Positions 1-5,014 of a stretch of 7,822 bases of DNA are shown in pieces. Below the pieces are notes generated by a model that was given only the letters and a program-made list of their open reading frames with translations, made no database searches and had not been told where the DNA came from. Origin of the DNA: UBA1368 sp964563125 (GTDB lineage: Bacteria; Bacillota; Syntrophomonadia; Syntrophomonadales; Syntrophomonadaceae); contig CAZLVY010000075.1 of the NCBI GenBank assembly GCA_964563125.1, positions 1 through 7,822 on the forward strand, in the 5' to 3' direction. Position numbers and translations under genes: made by a program. The first letter of the stretch is position 1. Each line of letters begins with the position of its first letter.

Positions 1-509
1 GTAAGATCACGGCCATATTTTTCCAGAGCTTCATAGCTGTCTTCCGGGTTATCACTGGTTACCCGCTGCGAACCGCGGACACTGCGCATAGCATTAAGCA
101 TTTGTTCCCGGCTTAACCCCATACGGGTCAAAAACTCCCGCAGATCATTTTCTCCTTCACTCATAATAGCCAATATCAAGTGTTCAACACTTACATAATC
201 ATCTTTTAAGCTCTGAGCTTCCTTTTCCGCCCGGGCTATGATTCGTGAAACGGTTCCGCTCATATATACTGAGCCTTCATAACCATAAACCGCAGGAATT
301 TTATCCATTAATCGATTTAAGCCCTCACGGAAAGATGAAATTTGAGTTCCGGCTTGTTCCAAAAAGCGGCCGGCAACACCACCCTCCTGCTCGAGCAATG
401 CCATCATCAGGTGTTTTCCTCCCACCTCCTGATGATGTTTTTCCGCCGCCAGCTTTTGAGCATCCAGCAAAGCTTGGCGGGATTTTTGCGTGAATCTCTC
501 CATATCCAT
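1..509 (-). CDS. clpB: ClpB disaggregase, N-terminal part (runs off left edge)
   Basis: Only the first 169 codons are in the window. They form the Clp N-domain (two Clp_N repeats, about residues 5-145), which begins MDMERFTQKSRQALLDAQ and includes the conserved segment YVSVEHLILAIM (about 105-116). This is followed by the linker leading into the first AAA+ domain, with the ClpB-typical residues SDNPEDSYEALEKYGRDL at 152-169. Walker motifs would lie beyond the edge, so ATPase integrity cannot be judged. In the family, the roughly 860-residue hexamer threads aggregated proteins through its pore together with DnaK in the cytosol. The start at 509 is chosen because an AGAGGT site lies 7 nt upstream, overlapping the stop of the preceding cbpM-like gene; a second ATG two codons later is possible. 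It is the last visible gene of the dnaK operon, 5 nt after its neighbour, so probably co-transcribed and translationally coupled. Confidence 0.95.
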   Translation of the reverse strand, partial: MDMERFTQKSRQALLDAQKLAAEKHHQEVGGKHLMMALLEQEGGVAGRFLEQAGTQISSFREGLNRLMDKIPAVYGYEGSVYMSGTVSRIIARAEKEAQSLKDDYVSVEHLILAIMSEGENDLREFLTRMGLSREQMLNAMRSVRGSQRVTSDNPEDSYEALEKYGRDL

Positions 510-514
510 GTTTT

Positions 515-793
515 CTACCTCTTTTCTTTTAACTGGCGAACTTCATCTTCCAGTTCTGCAATCCGTTCTAACAAATCACAAATCAAAATAGCCCCATTAA
601 GATTAATACCCAGCGAATCGCGCAGGCGTATTATCTTGTTAAGTCTTTGCAAATCTTTACTTTCCACTTTTTCATTAACTACTTCTATTACTCCCAGTTC
701 CTCTAAGATATCCAGGAGCCCGGGGTGAATAGAAAGCCGGGAGACCGGTAACCAGTCTTCCTCGGTTGGGAATACTACTCGAACCATTTTCAT
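515..793 (-). CDS. cbpM: CbpM-like (MerR-type) chaperone modulator
   Basis: This is a 92-residue protein. Residues 13-40 resemble a MerR-type helix-turn-helix (DWLPVSRLSIHPGLLDILEELGVIEV). Residues 45-74 form the second part with the CbpM-like stretch IIRLRDSLGINLNGAILICD, and a charged coiled coil closes the protein (about 72-92, LLERIAELEDEVRQLKEKR). In E. coli, CbpM binds the J-domain of CbpA and inhibits it. The related actinobacterial HspR is a DNA-binding repressor of dnaK operons encoded at a similar place. The position directly after a J-protein gene and the general pattern favour CbpM. The weak recognition helix and the lack of a HAIR-type operator upstream of dnaK argue against HspR, but the two cannot be separated with certainty. 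The start at 793 is supported by AGGGGTG 7 nt upstream, which overlaps the dnaJ stop codon. A second in-frame ATG lies two codons in. Confidence 0.8.
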   Translation of the reverse strand: MKMVRVVFPTEEDWLPVSRLSIHPGLLDILEELGVIEVVNEKVESKDLQRLNKIIRLRDSLGINLNGAILICDLLERIAELEDEVRQLKEKR

Positions 794-805
794 AAATACA
801 CACCC

Positions 806-1356
806 CTACTTTTCGTAAATTGCTTTTATTTTACGATATATTTCTTTTTCTTCTTCACTCATATCAGGTTTTATATCAATATTTATTTTTACATACTGAT
901 CACCATTATTACCGTCGCGTCCGGGTAATCCCAGGCCTTTCAGCCTCAATCTTTTGCCATTGGCGGTTCCGGGCGGTATGGTCATCATAACTGTGCGTTC
1001 CAGGGTTGGAACCGATACTTTATCACCTAAAACTGCCTGGTCAGGACGTACAGTTAAAATATTTTCNNNNNNNNNNNNNNNNNNNNNNNNNNNNNNNNNN
1101 NNNNNNNNNNNNNNNNNNNNNNNNNNNNNNNNNNNNNNNNNNNNNNNNNNNNNNNNNNNNNNNNNNCATCACTTAAAACTTCATTGGCTTCATTTATCTC
1201 TTTAAATTTTTCTTCCGCCCGTTCCTTATCCTTGCCTGAATGCAGGTCAGGATGCCATTTACGAGCCAGTTTCCTATATGCAGCTTTTATTTTTTTAGCG
1301 TCAGCATCCCGGGGCACACCCAGTATTTCATAATAATCCCGAAAGGTTACTGCCAT
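806..1356 (-). CDS. cbpA: CbpA-type J-domain co-chaperone, interrupted by assembly gap
   Basis: The first 63 codons (1356-1167) form a J-domain: DYYEILGV at 7-14, the catalytic HPD motif at 35-37, and helix IV residues EKFKEINEANEVLSD just before the gap. After the 100 N, 86 codons plus a stop (1066-806) encode C-terminal domain II of a DnaJ/CbpA protein (DQAVLGDKVSVPTLERTVMM, then IPPGTANGKRLRLKGLGLPG). The J-domain stimulates DnaK ATP hydrolysis and the C-terminal domains hold client polypeptides. The glycine-rich linker and C-terminal domain I are missing, probably about 150 residues. The two parts are not in one frame across 100 N, as expected if the gap length is a placeholder. Whether a zinc finger (class I DnaJ) existed cannot be seen. 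The cbpM-like neighbour and the N-terminus MAVTFRDYYEILGV favour class II CbpA. GGGAGG lies 8 nt before the ATG, and the gene starts 28 nt after dnaK. Confidence 0.85.
1067..1166. other. Assembly gap of 100 N inside the J-protein gene
   Basis: There are exactly 100 undetermined bases. The coding parts on either side are 190 nt (63 codons plus 1) and 261 nt (87 codons including the stop). An intact gene therefore needs a gap length that leaves remainder 2 on division by 3; 100 leaves 1. Comparison with family length suggests the true gap is several hundred bases, so coordinates across this point are not physical distances. Confidence 0.97.
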
Positions 1357-1384
1357 AACTAAAGCCTCCCAACCCTTCTATAGT

Positions 1385-3232
1385 TTAGTTTTCATCAAAT
1401 TCGGCATCTATAACCTCAGCATCAGTTGCCTCCTGATTGCTATCACCGGCAGCAACATTTCCCAGCCCCTGCATTATTTCTTCCAGCTGTTTTACCTGAG
1501 TTTCAATCTGATCAATGGGAGCTTTATCATCCAGTGCCTGGCGTAAAGCACTAACAGCTTCACGAGCCTTTTCTTTTTCAGCTGTTACCGTTTCTCCCAT
1601 GGCTTCCAACTGGCGGCTGGCACTATAGCATACTGAGTCAGCATTATTGCGGATTTCAGCTTCCTGCCGTCTCTTACGATCTTCGTCACTGTGCCGTTTG
1701 GCATCTTCTATCATTTGGTCAATTTCAGATTTATCCAGATTGGAAGAATTACTTATAGTAACCGTTTGTTCTTTTCCAGTTGACTTATCCCGAGCACTGA
1801 CTTTTAAGATGCCGTTGGCATCAATATCGAAAGTAACTTCAATTTGTGGAATTCCCCGCATAGCTGCTGGAATTCCATCAAGTTTGAACTGCCCCAGTGA
1901 ACGGTTATCCCTGGCTAATTCTCTTTCTCCCTGCAGCACATGAATATCGACCGCCGGCTGGTTATCTTCGGCAGTAGAAAACACTTCACTTCTCCGCACT
2001 GGAATAGTAGTATTTCTTTCAATAATTTTAGTCATGATTCCCCCCATGGTTTCAACTCCCAGCGATAGAGGGGTAACATCCAGCAAGACTACATCCTTAA
2101 CTTCACCGGACAACACTCCCGCCTGAATAGCCGCACCTACTGCCACTACTTCATCAGGGTTTACACTCATGTTCGGCTCTTTGCCGGTCAAATCTATTAC
2201 CAGTTTTTGTACGGACGGAACCCGGGTTGAACCGCCTACCAGAATAACCTCATCGATATCCTGTTTTGTCAAACGGGCATCCTTTAGCGCACTATCAACC
2301 GGCATTCTCAACTCCTCAACTAAATCATGAATTAAGTTTTCAAATTTAGCCCGGGAAAGTTTCATATCCAAATGTTTAGGTCCCTCTGCATCGGCAGTAA
2401 TAAAAGGCAGACTGACCTGAGTTTCCATAACACTGGAGAGCTCCACCTTGGCCTTCTCTGCCGCCTCAGTTAAGCGCTGCAGTGATTGCTTATCTTTACG
2501 CAAATCAATACCATAATCTTTTTTAAATTCATCTGCCAGCCAGTCAACAATACGTTTGTCAAAATTGTCGCCGCCCAGATGAGTATTACCATTGGTAGAC
2601 TTTACTTCAAAAACACCATCGCCAACTTCCAGGATCGATACATCAAAAGTTCCGCCACCCAGGTCAAAGACCAGGATAGTCTGGTTGCTTTTGCTGTCAA
2701 GACCATAAGCTAAGGCAGCAGCCGTTGGCTCATTGATAATGCGCAAGACATTTAATCCCGCAATTCTGCCGGCATCTTTAGTTGCCTGCCTTTGAGCATC
2801 ATTAAAATAAGCCGGTACAGTGATTACTACATCAGTGATCTTTTCCCCTATATAGCGAGATGCATCCTCAACTAATTTTTTCAGCACCATAGCTGATATT
2901 TCTTCCGGGGAAACCTGCCGCTCTTTTACCTGAAAACGAACTGCACCATCACTACCAGCAGCCACCTTATAGGGAACCAGATTTCTTTCATCAGCAACCT
3001 CTGAAAACCTCCGACCCATAAATCTTTTCACTGAATAAAAGGTGTTTTCCGGATTAAGTGCTCCCTGCCGTTTGGCAATTTGTCCTACTAATCTTTCCTC
3101 ACCTTTGAAAGCAACTACTGAAGGCGTAGTCCGTGCTCCCTCAGCATTATTTATAACTTCAGGACTACCAGCTTCCATAATTGCCACAGCCGAATTAGTC
3201 GTGCCTAAATCAATACCTAAAGCTTTTGCCAT
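1385..3232 (-). CDS. dnaK: Hsp70 chaperone DnaK (long-insert type)
   Basis: This is a complete 615-residue Hsp70. The ATPase domain (1-380) has the phosphate-1 motif GIDLGTTNS (6-14), VITVPAYFNDAQRQATKDAG (136-155), the phosphate-2 motif DLGGGTFDVS (190-199, with Thr195 at the autophosphorylation position) and the adenosine motif ILVGGSTRVP (330-339). The interdomain linker VVLLDVTPLSLG is at 381-392, the substrate-binding beta domain runs to about 500, and the helical lid carries the usual acidic tail EVIDAEFDEN. Residues about 74-100 (RRFSEVADERNLVPYKVAAG onward) match the extra segment of proteobacterial DnaK that Bacillus DnaK lacks. The start is placed at MAKALGIDLG because AAGGAGG lies 9 nt before it; the frame is open 16 codons further upstream, but without family similarity. 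It is first in the operon with cbpA, cbpM and clpB, with no grpE nearby. It has its own sigma-A promoter overlapped by a CtsR-like operator, so heat or protein-stress induction is likely. Confidence 0.98.
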   Translation of the reverse strand: MAKALGIDLGTTNSAVAIMEAGSPEVINNAEGARTTPSVVAFKGEERLVGQIAKRQGALNPENTFYSVKRFMGRRFSEVADERNLVPYKVAAGSDGAVRFQVKERQVSPEEISAMVLKKLVEDASRYIGEKITDVVITVPAYFNDAQRQATKDAGRIAGLNVLRIINEPTAAALAYGLDSKSNQTILVFDLGGGTFDVSILEVGDGVFEVKSTNGNTHLGGDNFDKRIVDWLADEFKKDYGIDLRKDKQSLQRLTEAAEKAKVELSSVMETQVSLPFITADAEGPKHLDMKLSRAKFENLIHDLVEELRMPVDSALKDARLTKQDIDEVILVGGSTRVPSVQKLVIDLTGKEPNMSVNPDEVVAVGAAIQAGVLSGEVKDVVLLDVTPLSLGVETMGGIMTKIIERNTTIPVRRSEVFSTAEDNQPAVDIHVLQGERELARDNRSLGQFKLDGIPAAMRGIPQIEVTFDIDANGILKVSARDKSTGKEQTVTISNSSNLDKSEIDQMIEDAKRHSDEDRKRRQEAEIRNNADSVCYSASRQLEAMGETVTAEKEKAREAVSALRQALDDKAPIDQIETQVKQLEEIMQGLGNVAAGDSNQEATDAEVIDAEFDEN

Positions 3233-3241
3233 TTTAAAAAA

Positions 3242-3248
3242 CCTCCTT
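3242..3248 (-). promoter_or_regulatory. dnaK ribosome binding site deciding the start
   Basis: AAGGAGG on the minus strand, a full match to the anti-Shine-Dalgarno sequence, lies 9 nt before the ATG at 3232. It lies inside the longer open frame that begins at 3280, so that upstream ATG is not the real start. Confidence 0.9.
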
Positions 3249-3277
3249 AATAATCTATATACAAAGCCAACTAAAAA

Positions 3278-3310
3278 CACTTTTTATCAACCAAAGTCTT
3301 CTAAAAAGTG
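3278..3310 (-). other. Hairpin in the dnaK leader
   Basis: Perfect 8-bp inverted arms, CACTTTTT (3278-3285) and AAAAAGTG (3303-3310), enclose a 17-nt loop. It lies about 20 nt after the predicted transcription start and about 30 nt before the dnaK ribosome binding site. The stem is AU-rich and would melt easily. The binding site itself is not in the stem, so a classical RNA thermometer is not shown; an mRNA-stability role is equally possible. Confidence 0.45.
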
Positions 3311-3337
3311 GCAGTTTGTTTTGACTTCCTATATTAA

Positions 3338-3366
3338 ATTATAATGCTCATTTATTTAATAGTCAA
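3338..3366 (-). promoter_or_regulatory. Sigma-A promoter of the dnaK operon
   Basis: On the minus strand the -35 box TTGACT (3366-3361) and the -10 box TATAAT (3343-3338) are separated by exactly 17 nt, matching the sigma-A consensus in 11 of 12 positions. Transcription should start near 3331, giving a leader of about 100 nt before the dnaK ATG. The -35 box lies inside CtsR-like operator 1, so a bound repressor would block polymerase. Confidence 0.85.
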
Positions 3367-3377
3367 CATTAGTCAAA
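3361..3377. promoter_or_regulatory. CtsR-like operator 1, over the dnaK -35 box
   Basis: Two tandem heptads, AGTCAAC (3361-3367) and AGTCAAA (3371-3377), are separated by 3 nt. The known CtsR operator is a direct repeat RGTCAAA-NAN-RGTCAAA. Thirteen of the 14 heptad positions fit and the spacing is right; the centre of the spacer is T rather than A. CtsR represses clp and, in several Firmicutes, dnaK/groE genes, and is released on heat or protein damage. No ctsR gene is in the window, so the regulator is inferred. Confidence 0.7.
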
Positions 3378-3524
3378 GTTTTTTTTAACTTTTTTATTTT
3401 TTCCCAAACATGCGATAAATCAGACTCCCATATAAAATAAGCAATCTTTATTCAGAATTTTTTGATTCAAATCTTAATTTATAATTTTCCTTTATATTAG
3501 CTAAACATTCATTAATTTATTCAG

Positions 3525-3551
3525 TTATTAATAATTAAAACAAATTGTCAA
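3525..3551 (-). promoter_or_regulatory. Possible distal promoter near CtsR-like operator 2
   Basis: The minus strand has a perfect TTGACA (3551-3546) followed after 15 nt by TAATAA (3530-3525). The spacer is short and the -10 box imperfect, so this is weak. Its support is position: operator 2 lies 10 bp upstream, which would explain why a second operator exists about 330 bp from dnaK. Confidence 0.3.
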
Positions 3552-3561
3552 TCTATTTAAT

Positions 3562-3578
3562 AGTCAACCTTAGTCAAA
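3562..3578. promoter_or_regulatory. CtsR-like operator 2 (distal)
   Basis: AGTCAAC (3562-3568), a 3-nt spacer, then AGTCAAA (3572-3578). With its flank it repeats operator 1: 25 bp (3554-3578 versus 3353-3377) differ only in the first spacer base. The same heptads, spacing and orientation 201 bp away suggest either a duplicated control element or cooperative binding at two sites. Confidence 0.6.
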
Positions 3579-3581
3579 TTA

Positions 3582-3606
3582 ATGGCAGACAAGCGGCGAT
3601 TGCCAT
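3582..3606. repeat. Short inverted repeat beside operator 2
   Basis: ATGGCA (3582-3587) and TGCCAT (3601-3606) flank 13 nt, with AATT on both outer sides offset by one base. It could be an operator, a weak RNA hairpin in a long dnaK transcript, or chance. No T-run follows it on either strand, so it does not look like a terminator. Confidence 0.4.
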
Positions 3607-3635
3607 AATTGAAGTTACGCCTTAATCATGCACGA

Positions 3636-3675
3636 ATAAAAGCACCTGCTGATTCTATCCGGCAAGTGCTTTTAT
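3636..3675 (-). terminator. Rho-independent terminator of the ketopantoate-reductase-like gene
   Basis: Arms 3666-3675 and 3636-3645 form a 10-bp stem (ATAAAAGCAC with GTGCTTTTAT). On the minus strand a U-G pair and three more pairs extend it to 14 bp around a 12-nt loop, and the 3' arm itself ends in CUUUUAUU. The U-G pair becomes a C-A mismatch on the plus strand, which favours minus-strand use, although the T-rich tract after 3675 could make it act in both directions. It lies about 90 nt after the stop codon at 3763 and isolates the dnaK operon from the gene upstream. Confidence 0.75.
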
Positions 3676-3762
3676 CGTATTTTTATTTAATTTTCGCTTC
3701 CTATAGTTAACAAAGTTTAAAATCTTAAACTAAACCTGAAAAATAAATTTAGCTGCCAACAT

Positions 3763-4710
3763 TTAGTTAATCACATTTGCATGCTTGAACATCGCTTCGG
3801 TAGCCTTGATAATATCAAACAGCATTTTGTTGACAGGGGTTGGAACTTGGTATTGTTTACCCAGTTCAACAACCGTACCGGCAAAAATGTTGACCTCAGT
3901 CTGACGGCAGGCTTCAATATCCTGCAGCATAGATGTCTTTCCAGTGGGGGAAAGCTTGTTTACAATTGCCATCATTTCCTCAATATCTTCCTGAGTAAGG
4001 GTTATAGACGCCTCTTTCGCAATGCTGATCACTTCCTGCATGGCAGCAATCATAATGCTTCTGGCTTCTTCTACATTCTGGAACACTCCATATGGCGCCT
4101 TCAGTACTGCAGAAGTCTGGTTGATGCCGACGTTCATCATGAATTTCCACCAAAGTGTCCTGATCATATCTTCCGGTATGGAATAATTTATATGGGTCCT
4201 ATCGAAAAATTCCTGCAGCCTGATTACCTTATCTGTAAAATTCCCCGGGATGTTAGTCTTTTCCCCAAAAGGAATTGAGCCAAGGTTGGTAAAGGTGACC
4301 GAACTGTCAATCCTTACAGCATCAATGCCAACTGCTAAGGAATAAAGTACTTTTTCCATACCGTACTTTGCACCGATTATCTCTTCACTGGTTATACCAT
4401 TGAGCAGAGAAATAATTATCGTATCTGCACCAATATGGTTGTTCGCCTGTTCTATTGCTTCGGCAAGCTGGTTAAATTTCACAGCAAATATCAGCAGGTC
4501 TGCCGGCTGACACTTTTCGGATGGATCAGAAACTTTAAATCTGAAATTACTGCCGTTTATATTAACACCCTCAGCCCTATATTTTTCACCTCTCTTACCA
4601 CTTGCAATCACTCTGATATTTTCATAGGGTAAAAATTTCGCTATCTGACTGATATAAGCGCTGCCAATAGCCCCAAATCCAATTATTGATATTTTTTCAA
4701 TCTTATCCAT
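3763..4710 (-). CDS. Ketopantoate reductase family protein (ApbA/PanE-like)
   Basis: This 315-residue protein has the two-domain fold of 2-dehydropantoate 2-reductases. A Rossmann N-domain begins at once with ISIIGFGAIGSAY (7-19, dinucleotide motif GFGAIG at 11-16), followed by DLLIFAVKFNQ (71-81, Lys78) and SLLNGI (101-106, Asn104). The helical C-domain has WWKFMMNVGINQ (187-198, Lys189, the catalytic-lysine position) and SMLQDIEACRQTEVN (260-274, Glu272, the substrate-binding acid). The family uses NADPH to reduce ketopantoate to pantoate for coenzyme A synthesis, but many paralogues act on other 2-keto acids; no pan genes are nearby, so no symbol is given. The start at 4710 is chosen over the open frame from 4836 because the Rossmann strand begins there and GAGG lies 5 nt upstream. 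It is divergent from a reductase remnant and ends in its own terminator. Confidence 0.9.
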   Translation of the reverse strand: MDKIEKISIIGFGAIGSAYISQIAKFLPYENIRVIASGKRGEKYRAEGVNINGSNFRFKVSDPSEKCQPADLLIFAVKFNQLAEAIEQANNHIGADTIIISLLNGITSEEIIGAKYGMEKVLYSLAVGIDAVRIDSSVTFTNLGSIPFGEKTNIPGNFTDKVIRLQEFFDRTHINYSIPEDMIRTLWWKFMMNVGINQTSAVLKAPYGVFQNVEEARSIMIAAMQEVISIAKEASITLTQEDIEEMMAIVNKLSPTGKTSMLQDIEACRQTEVNIFAGTVVELGKQYQVPTPVNKMLFDIIKATEAMFKHANVIN

Positions 4711-4743
4711 AAGTGCCTCAATTCTTTTATTTATATATTTTGC

Positions 4744-4773
4744 TATATATATTCTATTAGAAAATAGCTGCAA
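4744..4773 (-). promoter_or_regulatory. Possible promoter of the ketopantoate-reductase-like gene
   Basis: On the minus strand a weak -35 box, TTGCAG (4773-4768), is followed after 18 nt by TATATA (4749-4744), about 35 nt before the start codon. The -35 box matches in only three positions. It overlaps one arm of the palindrome at 4769-4786, so a regulator bound there would interfere. Confidence 0.35.
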
Positions 4774-4786
4774 TTCATAGATTGCA
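4769..4786. promoter_or_regulatory. Palindrome TGCAAT-N6-ATTGCA in the divergent region
   Basis: Perfect 6-bp arms (4769-4774 and 4781-4786) surround a 6-bp centre. It lies between the two divergent starts and resembles an operator for a dimeric helix-turn-helix repressor. No regulator gene is adjacent, so the binding protein is unknown. Confidence 0.4.
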
Positions 4787-4823
4787 AGTGAGTAGGCATT
4801 AAGATTCGCTGATTCGCCATAAA

Positions 4824-4836
4824 TTGCATGCTGCAA
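4824..4836. promoter_or_regulatory. Palindrome TTGCA-TGC-TGCAA in the divergent region
   Basis: Perfect 5-bp arms with a 3-bp centre. The TTGC...GCAA pattern recalls MarR-family operators, but this is resemblance only. It lies about 50 bp before the start of the reductase remnant and just upstream of the TATAAT matches at 4841 and 4852, and it shares the TGCAA core with the palindrome at 4769. Confidence 0.4.
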
Positions 4837-4888
4837 AGATTATAATAGCAATATAATTATTTGTTTTAGTTAAACGGGAGGAGCTTAA

Positions 4889-5014
4889 ATGTTTAAGAAG
4901 CTATTTAGCCCAATTACCATTAATAAGACGGAAATAAAAAACCGTCTCGTTTTCCCGGCTATGGGTCTGCTCTATTCATTGGATGAAAAATTAAATGACC
5001 GTTATGAGAAATAA
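4889..5014 (+). pseudogene. Remnant (41 codons) of an old yellow enzyme/enoate reductase gene
   Basis: The frame from 4889 reads MFKKLFSPITINKTEIKNRL, then VFPAMGLLYSLDEKLNDRYEK and a stop. This is the N-terminal beta strand and first barrel strand of NADH:flavin oxidoreductases of the old-yellow-enzyme/2-enoate reductase family, where FSPIxIxxxxIKNRxVxPAM leads into the FMN pocket. The complete enzymes have roughly 350 residues (single domain) to 650 (with an iron-sulphur and FAD domain), so more than 85% is gone. A good ribosome binding site, GGGAGGAG, lies 5 nt before the ATG, so translation may still begin. The stop at 5012-5014 directly touches the stop of the convergent membrane-protein gene, and nothing of the lost part is found beyond. 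A deletion with the junction near 5010 is the simplest reading. Confidence 0.8.

Larger units (their letters stand above)
3233..3762. other. 530-bp intergenic control region upstream of dnaK
   Basis: No protein-coding gene is visible. Reading away from dnaK it holds the ribosome binding site, a leader hairpin (3278-3310), the promoter (3338-3366), CtsR-like operator 1 (3361-3377), a very AT-rich stretch without recognisable signal (about 3379-3545), a possible distal promoter, CtsR-like operator 2 (3562-3578), a short inverted repeat (3582-3606) and the terminator of the ketopantoate-reductase-like gene (3636-3675). The bases from 3676 to 3762 are the AT-rich 3' untranslated region of that gene. 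Confidence 0.8.

Noticed and set aside
245..728. Plus-strand open frames opposite clpB and cbpM
   Set aside because: They are shadows of clearly recognisable minus-strand genes, with low-complexity content and no family features.
806..1356. Frameshift in the J-protein gene
   Set aside because: The frame change coincides with a 100-N placeholder, so it reflects unknown gap size rather than mutation.
3233..3280. Sixteen-codon N-terminal extension of DnaK from the ATG at 3280
   Set aside because: It contains the AAGGAGG binding site for the downstream ATG and has no Hsp70 similarity; MAKALGIDLG is the normal family start.
3321..3345. Plus-strand promoter TTGACT...TATAAT
   Set aside because: The spacer is only 13 nt and no plus-strand gene follows; the TATAAT is the near-symmetric overlap of the minus-strand -10 box.
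3375..3392. AAAGTT-T6-AACTTT hairpin as a plus-strand terminator
   Set aside because: It is an AT-only 6-bp stem apart from one pair, with no plus-strand gene before it; expected in such AT-rich sequence.
3233..3635. CIRCE (HrcA) or HAIR (HspR) operator upstream of dnaK
   Set aside because: I found neither TTAGCACTC-N9-GAGTGCTAA nor CTTGAGT-N7-ACTCAAG. The AAGCAC...GTGCTT pair at 3641-3671 is the terminator stem of the neighbouring gene.
4711..4836. N-terminal extension of the ketopantoate-reductase-like protein
   Set aside because: It would put 42 unrelated residues before the Rossmann strand and covers the palindromic control region; GAGG precedes the ATG at 4710.
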